Positions 23,920 to 34,268 of a DNA stretch of 64,000 nt are shown piece by piece (positions within the stretch are counted from its first letter, which is position 1; every line of letters begins with the position of its first letter). Below the pieces are notes generated by a model, which was given only the letters and a program-made list of their open reading frames with translations, did not search any database and was not told the DNA's origin. Origin of the DNA: Cheiracanthium punctorium (lineage: Eukaryota > Arthropoda > Arachnida > Araneae > Cheiracanthiidae); assembly GCA_038373885.1 (NCBI GenBank), contig JAWZYV010012520.1, positions 186,001-250,000 on the forward strand. The letters run 5' to 3'. The translations under genes and the position numbers were made by a program.

Positions 23920-24072
23920 CTCGGACAGCAAATAAAGTACGATACGTCAGTAACATTCTTGCTTGGAACTGGAATGACGGAGCAGAAACGTGTAGCACAT
24001 AATTGTTATTTGGAAATATATGTCTCTGTCCGAATAAAATGTATTGTTGGCAACCCGAGGAATGGTCGTCTG
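23920..24072 (-). CDS. Candidate coding exon, unknown protein
   Basis: On the minus strand, a T-rich tract ending ATTTTATTACAG precedes 24072. From there one frame (two leading bases, so the upstream exon would end with one base of a codon) stays open for about 50 codons. It includes YILFGQRHIFPNNNYVLHV near residues 10-28 and SAPSFQFQARMLLTYRTLF near 29-47. Base composition is richer in G+C than the surroundings. A donor GAG|GTCAGT lies at 23920/23919. Alternatives are a later GTAAAT, a GTAAGG, or reading on to a stop at 23795. CAGCAG at the acceptor allows a 3-nt shift. I do not recognise the protein and found no partner exon, so this is a hint, not a gene call. Confidence 0.35.
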
Positions 24073-24334
24073 CTGTAATAAAATAAAATACATGGTATTA
24101 GTAGGTAAACGCAATTAATTATTTTAGTTTTAATATTAGTTGTACATAGGGAGTAATTTTTTTTTTCAATGTTTGCCTTGATAAAAAATATAAGTGTACA
24201 ATTGGTATTTGTTATACAAATTAATTTTTAAAACTTAGCTTTCCATTTAATAGTTAATTCAAAGGTATGCGATACAAAACCATAAGGTTTGATTCCCCCA
24301 AATGAGTTGATATTTTTAAAAATATACTAAGCAC

Positions 24335-24740
24335 TTTTTCCCTTTAATGCGCAGTGTTCCCCCGCTCTGGGAACACCCAACTCTGACGTTTTGACTGTCG
24401 CTGGTCACGAAGAATACATTGGATTTCTATAAAAATAGTTGCGGGTGACCTAGCTCACGAGAACGCTTTACTTTTTAGCACGTCATTTCACGTCAAAAAA
24501 TGGTCACGATTCTTTTTAACAGCGCTGACATCTGCTGAAAAATGGAAGAATGCGAGAACGGCTGGATAGATTGCCCAATGCTGCAGAAAGGACAGCCGTT
24601 GCCATCGCTCGACTTAACTACCAGCAAGATGGCGGACCATCGAAAAGTTCTTGCGTGCCACAGATCTAGAGACCCTTTTTTGACGACAGCTGGCTGCCCT
24701 TTTTTCAGCATTGGGAAAGGGTTGCGCTTCCAAGGGTTAA
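24335..24740 (+). mobile_element. TTAA-MITE copy 9, centre deleted
   Basis: The left GCGC end has a mutated TTAA (TTTTCCCTTTAATGCGC). The right GAGG end reaches TTAA at 24737-24740. The central palindrome is reduced to GACGACAGCTGGCTG joined directly to the right arm. Two opposite open frames of about 70 codons are artefacts. Confidence 0.75.
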
Positions 24741-24815
24741 ATCTAAGACATATAGTTTGCGATTAGCAGCACAGTTATATTCTTGGGAACAGCACAGTTA
24801 TATTGCACAGTTATA

Positions 24816-25047
24816 TAGCTGGATAGATTGCTTAATGCTGAAAAAAGGGCAGCCCTTGCCATCGCTCGACTTAACTACCAGCAAGATGGCAGATGATCGA
24901 AACGTTCACCAGGTGCCACAGTCTAGAGACCCTTTTTTGAAGACAGCCTGCTGTGCGTCACAGCCATCTTGCTGGTAGTTAAGTCGAGCGATGGCAACGG
25001 CTGCCCTTTTTTCAGCATTGGTAAAGGGTTTCGCCTCAAAGGGTTAA
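24816..25047 (+). mobile_element. TTAA-MITE copy 10, right part
   Basis: Starts at AGCTGGATAGATTGC, has a shortened palindrome and ends with GAGG end and TTAA at 25044-25047. A local triplication of ACAGTTATAT lies just upstream (24771-24816). Confidence 0.75.
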
Positions 25048-27440
25048 GAGCTGGTGTAAAACTTTGTCCAAGTAAGTAAAATTTTTTTTAACGTAATTTT
25101 CAATAAAGAATTGGGCAAAACTGTAGAGTGTATTAATACTTCATGGATAAGGTTAAAATTTTGATTAAACATGAATGCAGAAAATCCGTGTGACATACAT
25201 GTATAATACTATATTGCAAGAGTTCGATGTATTTAATAGAAAAAATGCTTAAATCAGTGTCTACGTTAAACTTTAAATTTGAAAAGAATGCTATTATTTG
25301 GAAATATGTCTTATATTTCAGTTTCTCTCTATAATGCATTAATTAGTTTTAAAAAAAATTATTTTAATGTACATTTTCTCGTGGTTTCCAGGTGGGTGGG
25401 GTATTTTTTTATTCTTTTTGTCGTATAATGTTGTATTTTTGGCTTGTCACCCTAAAAACCCATCAAATGGAGTGTTGATGTAAAGAATTTTTTTTTTTTT
25501 AAATGCTTTGAGTTAATGTATGGATAAATAATTGAATACTAGCCAAAATTTTATAAAATGCCGAAATTATTCCCAAAATATATTTTCATTGTTTTATGAC
25601 TACCATATTTCACGCGTCCTTCATAACTTTTTTCCTTGTTCTCGTGTATATTCGTACTTTCGGACAATCGTTTACTTCGCATAGCATAGCGCTAAGCATA
25701 GTAAAATGAAATATAACTGTTCTGTAACGTGTCATATATTTTTTAAAGCTGTTGATGATAATTTTAACAAACAGTATGCATTTATTGATAACTTGTTTAA
25801 GAGTATCTATTGAGCAATCTGAAAACAAAGCAATATTCTGATCGTTAACACCCCAGGTGAATTTTTGGTAAAACATAACTTATGTTTCCCTTTAATCCTA
25901 AAATTGGTATTTAAAAATTACTGGAAAAAAATATCGCAGTTCATTATTAATACCTTAAAAAATATTCTTTGACCCGCTTTTAGAGTCCAATACTTATCAA
26001 TCAAACGAAGACAAAATGCAGGAATACCGCATGATAATTAACTTCCTTGTTTTAAATTATAATGCTACATAATTATGAATCTGTAATTACCCAATACATC
26101 ATCGTTATTGGCATTTTTAAAAGCATAATTGAATATTATACGCATATGATTGATAACTTTTTTTTTCTTATGACTTTTAAGCAAGAAAAGAGATTAACTT
26201 TTAAAAATTACAGTTTTTAATATTTATAAAATACTTTTGACAATGAAGTAATGACTAATTTGCGTTTATCAGTTTATTTTATTTTTTATTATTGATTTTT
26301 TTTCTTTTTTCAGAAAATTCTGACTACTTATTAATATTTAAAATGAGAATTAAAAATAAAGAAATAATGCTTAAATGAATGACTAGTTTTTTATAAAAAA
26401 AAAGTTATTATATTCATACGGATGATTAAATATTAAAATCTATTTATTCGCTACAATGTTTAATTTTCAATTTCTTTATATTCACTCATGTTTTCAAAGA
26501 AGTAGCAGGAAACCGAAAATATTTTTTTTTATTTAAAATAGTTCTAATCATCAAAATAAGTAAAGCAAAAGATTTATTTTTTATAATGCAGAAAATTATG
26601 TATAGAGTAAAAAAATTACAACTAATGAATACATAAAACATAATAAAATTGCAGTATTGTCTTCCACATTAATGTTTGTTTCTGGAAAGAGAGTTATTTG
26701 TACACACACGTTGGCGACCGCTTGGCTGACGGAATCGAGACTTCGAGGACCAAAAAAAAGTTCCCGAAAATGGTAGAATTTTGGCTGTATCTCAATTAAG
26801 AAAGAAGTTACGAGAAAAATCGAGAAAGATGATATCACGTCCTACTTAGAAACCTATAAATAGGAAATCTCACGCTATGATTTCAGTTTGATAGACTGGG
26901 TATATAGATCAGAGATATACGATTCACAGTGGCAGTTGAATAATATTTCTTAGTTTGATAGTTAATGATCTGATGTCGTGTATGCTATTACATTCCGTAT
27001 TTCTTGAGCGTGTTTGTATGTAGTGCTTGAACTCTTCGAATGAAGTATATTAGATTTTAGAGCTTGTCGGACTATTTTACGTTCACAAACATAGTGATTT
27101 TCGTAACAATATTAACACTACTGCAAGATTGGTATCGTTTAAATTATAACTTTTCCGTTTTTTGAACACTTTAAGAGGGGAATAAACCACACTACAAAAT
27201 AACACTATAGACCGTTATGTTATTTTGTACATATAGATCATCTATTTGTTACGCATTGCTTGGTTTTAACCCTTTGCAGTCGTATTAAATTTATAACTTA
27301 TGCTGGTCAAAATTAATTTTCTTTGAAAGAATAACTATACATATAACATGCAATATTACGAAGGAAAAGTAAAATTTATACTAATTTCTTTTTCATAGAA
27401 GAGCCTCCTCAAATTGTATGATTATTTTGAAAACCCCACT
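25048..27440. other. AT-rich, no gene seen
   Basis: About 2.4 kb of low-complexity AT-rich sequence with homopolymer runs (25489-25501, 26158-26168). Minus-strand frames at 25610 and 26596 have no recognised motif. Confidence 0.5.
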
Positions 27441-27600
27441 CTACAATTATAGGACCGGGTTCGACTCCCAGCTTGGGTTGTTAAATTACCCGAACTTTTA
27501 CAAGGACAATGTTCGTCTACCTAATGGTACCCATATAATAAAATAGCGATTTCTCATAGACAGCATGCGCCCACCATTTGAAACATAAAATAAAATTATC
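27441..27600 (+). mobile_element. Possible tRNA-derived SINE fragment
   Basis: GGACCGGGTTCGACTCCC (27452-27469) matches the B-box consensus well, followed by a GCTTGGG and a non-coding body. No A box is recognisable upstream. Confidence 0.4.
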
Positions 27601-27767
27601 ATGGAAACATAGTATTAGTTCGTCGACAATTTTCGTAGCATTTTATGTTCTTTCATGTAATGTGTAAACTGATATATGTTAGAATAATGATGTGAAAGTA
27701 ACTTAATAAAGCAGTATGGTTCTTTGCTGTAGTGGCCGAGTGCAGAGCTAACATGCGACTGGTATGG

Positions 27768-28276
27768 TTAACCCTTTGAGGCGCAACCCTTTCCCTATGC
27801 TGAAAAAAGGGCAGCCGTTGCCATCGCTCGACTTAACTACCAGAAATATGGCGGACGATCAAAACGTTCATCGCGTGCCACAGATCGAGAGACTATTTTT
27901 TGACGACTGTGCCGCACAGCCAGCTGTCGTCAAAAAAGGGTCTCTAGATCTGTGGCACGCGATGAACGTTTCGATCGTCCGCCCTCTTGCTGGTAGTTAA
28001 GTGGAGCGATGGCAACGGCTGCCCTTTTTTCAGCATTGGGCAATCTATCCAGCTGTTCTCACATTCTTCCATTTTTCAGCAGATGTCAGTGCTATTAAGA
28101 ATAATCGTGAGATTTTTTGACGGGAAATGTCGTGCTAAAAAGTAAAGGATTCTCGTGGAGCTCTGTCACCCGCAACTATTTTTATAGAAATCCAATCTAT
28201 TCTTCGTGACTGGCAACAGTTAAAACGTCAGAGTTGGGTGTTCCCAGAGCGGGAACACTGCGCGTTAAAGGGTTAA
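27768..28276 (-). mobile_element. TTAA-MITE copy 11, complete
   Basis: 509 bp between TTAA sites at 27768-27771 and 28273-28276. Both ends and the GCGC-end hairpin (TTCCC-AGAGC-GGGAA on this strand) are intact. The centre reads GACGACTGTG-CCGC-ACAGCCAGCTGTCGTC. It sits in sequence with a weak tRNA-like GTGGCCGAGTGCAGAGC (27731). Confidence 0.85.
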
Positions 28277-29900
28277 AATAAGATTTGGTGACCGAGAGCA
28301 GACATACGACTGCAAAGTGTTAAGCCAATCAAAAGATTAGGCCAATTTTACACTGTTAGAAGTGAAGTACGTATACGGGATATTGTAGATGGTGAAATCA
28401 GCTGAAATGGATTTAAAAAATCTAAATTTTAGCAAGTTTGTCCCAAAACATTTTGTTTAAAAATACTGTCGAGAAGAAGAAATAATATTTTTTGCCGATT
28501 TTAAGGCTTAATGCAATCCAAAACGTATGCTACCTCTTATATGTATGATAGATGCAGGCGTATGACAGAGTGGTCATATATACAGAGTGTCCGAAAAACA
28601 CTGACCTAAGCTTTTTTTTAAAATTAAATATCAATCCTATACATGCACAATAATTAACACAGTTACTTAAAAAAATATTACATAATTGTATGGTATCGAT
28701 TAAAATTCTGAAGAGTTAAAATGTAAGTACGAAATTAAAATTTTATATGGCCCCTGTTCAAGAAAATTTCTCAATCTGTAAAATATGCCCAATGCACTAA
28801 TGGGTGATGGTCGAAATTTGAGAATTCCATCTTTAAGTGTCGGAGGTATAAAAAAAATGGAAGCTGAATTAAAATGTTTTTAACGGCTCACGAAGGGAAG
28901 GACATCCTGTCGTGTGATCGCGTTTATGGGCCGTGCACAAATCACGAAAAAAAAAAAAAAAGAATTCATAATACTTTTGCTATTACTGTCACTACATAGC
29001 CCCTTGCCACTTTTGCTTAAGCCTTTCAGGCCCTGCTTCCTCAATTGAGGACATCAAAATTACCTATACAATCATACAGGGTGGATGTCTTAATTTGTGT
29101 GCTGAATGAAGAAAAAAAATGCCTCGAAAATTTAATAATGAAGATTTTTTTTCAAATTTTAATTACTATTATAATCTGTCCGAAACGAAAAACAAGTATT
29201 CAATTCAGAGAAGTCATTTATTCAAGTTTAAAAAGACTTAAATATAACTCTGGGTGTCAAATTTTTGCACATCGCCCAACTAATGTATTTGGCACATTTT
29301 ACATTTTTTTACGGGGCCTTATAAAAATTCAATTACGTATTAAGCTACTGAAAATTTTAATCGATATCATAAATTCATAAACTGTATCCATTTTTATACA
29401 CAATTTTGTATTAATTTCATACATCTATTGTTTGTATTTAAGGAGTAAAAGCCTGGTTTGGGGTTTTGGGGGCACTCTATAATTTAGAAACTAATAAAAC
29501 ACAAATAAAGACGAATACTCAACTATTTTTATATCATAGAGGCGCATTATTTAAAGTTCTTTATTGATTTTAACCTTAAATCATCAAATTGTTCGAGATT
29601 TTTATTAACGTTAACTATAGTGGTTAAACCATGAGCAATTCTAAAGAAGGAGGTAAAAAAATTAAACAAATAAATAAATTTATAACGTCTTATAGTTGTA
29701 TGAAATTACTTCATTTAGCCTGAAATTTCAGTTTTTTTTAACCATTTACGAAAAATAACGATGAAATCATCCTCTAATCTTTCACTTTGCATTTTTAAGT
29801 GCATGTTTCGAACTCATAATCACCCCAAATAACCATCATTAGCATTAACTCACAAAATTCGTCCTATATTATTTGGAATTTTATTTTTATCTTTCTTTTG
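28277..29900. other. AT-rich, possible mariner-type ends, no gene
   Basis: TACAGAGTGTCCGAAAAACA (28579) and TACAGGGTGGATGTC (29077) look like outer ends of Tc1/mariner-type elements, but I found no matching partner ends. The 111-codon frame starting at 29045 crosses the second motif and has no conserved feature. A poly-A run lies at 28947-28961. Confidence 0.3.
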
Positions 29901-29923
29901 CAAAGTGTTTGCTTTGTTGCCAT

Positions 29924-30051
29924 TTAATCGAAGAAACTACGGAATTTTCCAATGGCAGAAATAATGCCAACTAGCACAACAAAGACGCCGAAAAGCAAAC
30001 GAACTCGGTTTAATTTCCTCATCAATCGCTTTAATTTATTTGAAAGCATTT
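29924..30051 (-). CDS. Possible 41-residue membrane peptide
   Basis: From an ATG at 30051 the minus strand reads 41 codons to a stop. A basic N-terminal stretch (KLKRLMRKLNRVR) is followed by about 17 hydrophobic residues (LLFGVFVVLVGIISAI) and a short KFRSFFD tail. That is the layout of a single-pass membrane peptide or a terminal exon. The frame stays open upstream to a second Met at 30115. There is no splice-site or promoter evidence and no homology that I know. It could be chance. Confidence 0.2.
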
Positions 30052-30357
30052 CTTGAATGCATTTTAAAAGGAACGTCTTTCCCTCGAAGTACTTTATTCT
30101 TTCGTTACAAAACAACTTATTTAAATTACCTGAATCATCTTAACGTTATCTCGGCTCCACGAATTGAATTTTATATGAGCAAGGTGATAAAGTTTATTTG
30201 GGAAACTATTAATGAAATTTAAGGAAAAGTTTCGTCTGTAACTTGTTCTTTTTTCTTTTTTTTTTTTTTTTACGTTCTTCCTCTGGAATAAATTATGTAA
30301 ACTGCGGCATTAGGATATCTGATTGGAATAGTTATCGATTACTTCATATGCAACTGT

Positions 30358-30632
30358 TTAACCCTTTGAGGCGCAACCCTTTCCCAATACTGAAAAAAGG
30401 GCAGTCGTTGCCATCGCTCGACTTAACTACCAGCAAGAGGGCTGGCGATCGAAACGTTCATCGCCTGCCACAGATCTAGAGACCCTTTCTTGACGCAGCT
30501 GGCTGTGTTCATGCACAGCCAGATGTCGTGAAAAAGGGGTCTCTAGATCTGTGGCAGGCGATGAACGTTTCGATCGTTCGCCCTCTTGCTGGTAGTTAAG
30601 TTGAGCGATGGCAACGGCTGCCCTTGTTTCAG
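30358..30632 (-). mobile_element. TTAA-MITE copy 12, fused to a mariner-type element
   Basis: GAGG end at TTAA (30358-30361), intact central palindrome (variant GACGCAGCTGGCTGTG), then the sequence leaves the MITE at GCCCTTGTTTCAG (30632) and enters another element. The GCGC half is missing. Confidence 0.75.
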
Positions 30633-31319
30633 AACATGCGCAAGTCAAATATTGAAAAAAAAATGTCATTTTCACCCGATAGATGGCGCTGTACCGTATT
30701 TCAAAGCTCACCGGTGGCATATACAACTTCCAAAACCGATAGACAAGACAGAGCATAGTAACATTCTAAGAGGCATCATAAACAATATAAAACATCATTT
30801 ACATTTTATCAAAATTCCATACAACTCGCTTCAGTAATTAAATTTTTACAGTAACATGTAATCAAAAATGAACGTAAATTAGGATCACAAATTAAACAAT
30901 TCATAAAGATGCTTTGGAAAACAATTAAACCATTATTTATTCTCATTGACACTCATTGGACCTCTTCTTAATCGTTTCATATGCCGGTATTCTTTCGGAG
31001 TAGCTGAATAATGACTACCATTCTGATAGAATATCTTCACTAACAATGCACGTTCCCTCTTATTCAGAGTCATTATTAGCCATTACTCAATGAGGTCTTG
31101 TTTCTACACTGTTCGATGGGCTTAAAATTTGCAGATAGGACTTCCATAAGCATTGAAACACCATAGAGCGCCATCTATCGGGTGAAAAGGGCAATTTTTT
31201 GTTGCATATTTAACTTGCGCATGTTCTGAAACGTGTAGATACCAAGTTTCACTGGAATATTCCTGGTAGTTTTCTCTCCAGCACCCCTTGAACACTTCCA
31301 GTTTAATTATGGCCATCCT
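30629..31319. mobile_element. Mariner-type inverted-repeat element, left end lost
   Basis: GTTTCAGAACATGCGCAAGT (about 30627) and its reverse complement (about 31230) face each other. Both lead inwards to TTTTCACCCGATAGATGGCG. On the right the repeat continues outwards about 90 bp to ATACAGGATGGCCATAATTA (reverse complement), a mariner-like outer end. On the left that outer part is replaced by MITE copy 12. The middle has no transposase. Confidence 0.6.
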
Positions 31320-32531
31320 GTATTTATACTTCGTTTTACAAAAGCGTGCGGAATAATTCTAGTTTATTGCACCCTGTGACTAGTCATTGTTTCAGCTTAT
31401 ATTTTGAGATATGGATCATTTTCAAATAAGACAAAAATAATTTGCTAGTAAGGATTGCCAAATATTGATCTTCGTTCAAGCTTTTGTTTGTAGCATTTAT
31501 AGTTCTGCTACCAGATCATTCAAAAAGAATTCCGTTTCGTAAAAAGTCCATGCTAGTGTAGAGACATTCATTTTATTTCAAGCACAATACAATAAGTATA
31601 TAGACGTTCATAACTGCTTGCGTTTCATTTAAAGGATAGAATGAAAGTGTTACTTAGAATCTTTAAAAGAACTTTTACGAAATTGTATTAACAGAAAATA
31701 TTGCTGCTTTCAAATTCGCTCAGAATAGTTTCCCAAATTTGATACCAATAGATTATCATCATTCATCGGCCTATAATGATACATCGTGAAAATAAGCACA
31801 CACACAAATACATATAAATATAATATATTCGAAAATGTTACTAACTTATGAATTTCGTATGATTATGAAAACAACTATTGTTTATTGTTTTGACTATTGT
31901 TTTGACTATTGTTTATCGTTTTGACCTCGAGTTCTAATCCGATTGTGAAATCTTTTTATGTGACCTACTCTCCCTAAATGTTTATCGGTATAATTTTGAG
32001 ACACCCTGTACAGTGTTCTGACAGTAAATAATTAAATTATGCTATGGAAAATTCAAAAAAAGAAATGAAATTGAGATACAAGGTTTTCTATTTCCTCCTA
32101 CTTTGAAGTAATTGTAAACTACAATAGAAAGCCCCAGCGGTTTTGCACTTAAATGATCGATTTCTTTTAGATACATTAGACAGCATCCAAACATTTTATT
32201 CTCTAACCTATAACGTGAATCTTGATGACGTCTTAATATTCTTCAGCAAGCATGAAGCGTTGAAGCTGAATTTTTCACAAATGACATTCTTCTTGGAGTT
32301 TCATGTAGATGGGTGTTTCTTGGAAAAGTGAGAATACACGTAGAATGAAAGATGATTGATTTACTTTTAATGGCTTGAAAACAGGCTAAAATATTTATTT
32401 CCTAACAGAGGAATCACGCAATCGTGGGCTCAAACCAATGAAAATAAGCTGAATATCTTAATTGCTAAAGATATTACTATGAATATCTTAAACGGTTGGT
32501 TATTTTTACAGAAAATACTGTCTAATGAAGT
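31320..32531. other. AT-rich, one possible mariner-type end
   Basis: GACACCCTGTACAG at 32000-32013 resembles a mariner right end. A short direct repetition of TTGTTTTGACTATTG lies at 31882-31925. No gene is seen. The frames at 32143 and 32479 have no recognised motif. Confidence 0.3.
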
Positions 32532-32777
32532 TGAATCGGTGAGTGCAGAAACCACCTCAGTCACAAAAAGGAAATTTTTTTCAGGAGAAAGAAAACACTT
32601 CATAACTCCTCCGAATTTTCAAATACTTAAACTTATTTTTTTCCTCTGTTATGACATGCATTTATGTTTCTGTCATGCAAATATTACCTAATTTATGAAG
32701 TTTTCTGAAGTTTTTTTCTCTCTCCTGAAAAAAATTTCCTTTTTGTGACTGAGGTGGTTTCTGCACTCACCGATTCA
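32532..32777. mobile_element. Fold-back element with arms of about 65 bp
   Basis: GAATCGGTGAGTGCAGAAAC (32533) and its reverse complement (ending at about 32777) continue inwards through CACCTCAGTCACAAAAAGG and TTTTTTTCAGGAGA, with a small indel before AAACTTCATAA. The loop is about 100 bp and AT-rich. Confidence 0.7.
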
Positions 32778-32803
32778 GTTATGGGAAGTGTTGCAACGGA
32801 ACA

Positions 32804-33429
32804 TACAGTGTGCTCGCTAAAGTCCGTTGTCAAACCAATTATTTCTGAAAGACAAAAGCTATCATTATGAAAGTGTGGTCTTGGTATTTTAAAGCTGCCG
32901 TGCTCAACGCAAGTAAACCTCTGAAAACGCCACCTGGCGGCTAAATTTGGATTTAGCATTCTTATCTCAGAAACGGTACGGGAAAAAAGGTCAATTGGTC
33001 AATTACAAAGTTGTTCAGAATCGCCACTTTAGTAAAAAAAAAGACATCTTGAGCATATTAATGTTAAACATTCGAATCGTAAAAACGTAAGCGCACTTTT
33101 GGAATATTCAACCAGACATGTGCGTTTTGTGCTTTCCATCCATAGCATTATTGCAGATATTAATCAGCATCATATGAAATTGAGAGTCTTTGAATAAAAA
33201 GTCGATGATGCTGATCAACTTTGCAAATTACTTTTTTTTCCGTATCTTATACCGTTTTTGAAATAAGAATGGTAACCTCCAATTAAACCAAAAGGTGAAG
33301 CTGTATGCGGTTTCCTTAAGTAGCGCATCGCAACTTTACTACACTTACTATACTAATTAGTATGATGACTATAGCTCTTCCAATTCATAAATATTTGGGG
33401 TGACAACGAACTTTACCGGGCACACTGTA
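32804..33429. mobile_element. 626-bp mariner-type MITE
   Basis: Left end TACAGTGTGCTCGCTAAAG and right end (reverse complement) TACAGTGTGCCCGGTAAAG are followed by matching CGTTGTCA and CCAA-TATTT-TGAA. The TA at each edge fits Tc1/mariner target choice. A second inner inverted repeat (CTTATCTCAGAAACGGTA near 32962 and its partner near 33263) lies inside. No coding capacity. Confidence 0.7.
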
Positions 33430-33620
33430 TAGTCAAATCCAGTTACTGCGAACCCAGTATAACATGAAATCGCGGATATAACGAAAGAAAAATTTGGTTT
33501 CGCTGTTTTATTACAGTATTTCTTAACAATTCAGTTATAGCGAACAAAAACATTTCATGTATTAAAACTCGATCTAACGGGAATCGACTGAAAGATAAAA
33601 AAACTATAGTTAAAAATAAA
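33430..33620 (+). mobile_element. Possible pogo/Tigger-type end fragment
   Basis: TAGTCAAATCCAGTTACTGCG, then GCGGATATAACGAAAG and GTTATAGCGAAC, resemble the tandem 'ATATAACGAA' ends of Tigger/pogo elements. Only one end is present. Confidence 0.4.
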
Positions 33621-33946
33621 AATGTGTGAAGTACTGAAGCATATTTTTCAAAAAGCAAAAATCCTTTTACGGTAAAGAAGGATTTTTGAATACAACAACT
33701 GCTACTCTAATATTTCCTTTGACAATTAAGCTCGCGATGTTCGGCGTCATGGCAACGGACAGTAGCTGCCCGTTTAAAAAAAAATTAATTAAATAAAACT
33801 ACGTTCAAACGGGACTCCAAGTTTCTTCAAGTGAATCATCAAGTGAATCAATTTCAAGATCTAATGATTAAGCCACAGAATAATGACCCAAGGTTTTTTT
33901 AAGACATAAATAAGTGATAGATATTACAAAATATAAGGTAAAAATC

Positions 33947-33952
33947 TTTATT
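33947..33952 (-). terminator. Candidate poly(A) signal of the three-exon gene
   Basis: AATAAA on the minus strand, about 320 bp downstream of the stop codon at 34269. Position and orientation fit a 3' UTR. Such hexamers are common in AT-rich DNA. Confidence 0.35.
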
Positions 33953-34268
33953 TAAAGCTATTTGAACACTAATATGTTTCAAGTCACACTATTGCAAAGA
34001 TCTAACTGTTATAGTTGAACAGGATATACATAGGTGTGAGGGATTCGGTACAATCGACGTTCTTGGCTCCAGACATCAGCAGGGAAGAAGGCGTAGTACA
34101 GTTACGATGTCAAAAGTAATGTTTCGTGGAAGAAAAGTCAAAGCAGAGGCAAAGAGATGATGATGACAAGTCAAAATCGGTTGGAAAATGTCACATTTGG
34201 GTAAAAGAGTCATAGCCGGTAGAATATAAAGTCACATTCGGGAAAAAAAAGTAGTGTCTGGTGAAAAG

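Noticed and set aside
7686..30756. Recurring frames with 'LKKGQPLPSLDLTT' and 'VVKSSDGNGCPF'
   Set aside because: They are the two strands of the TTAA-MITE read in a chance-open frame and would pollute automated gene sets.
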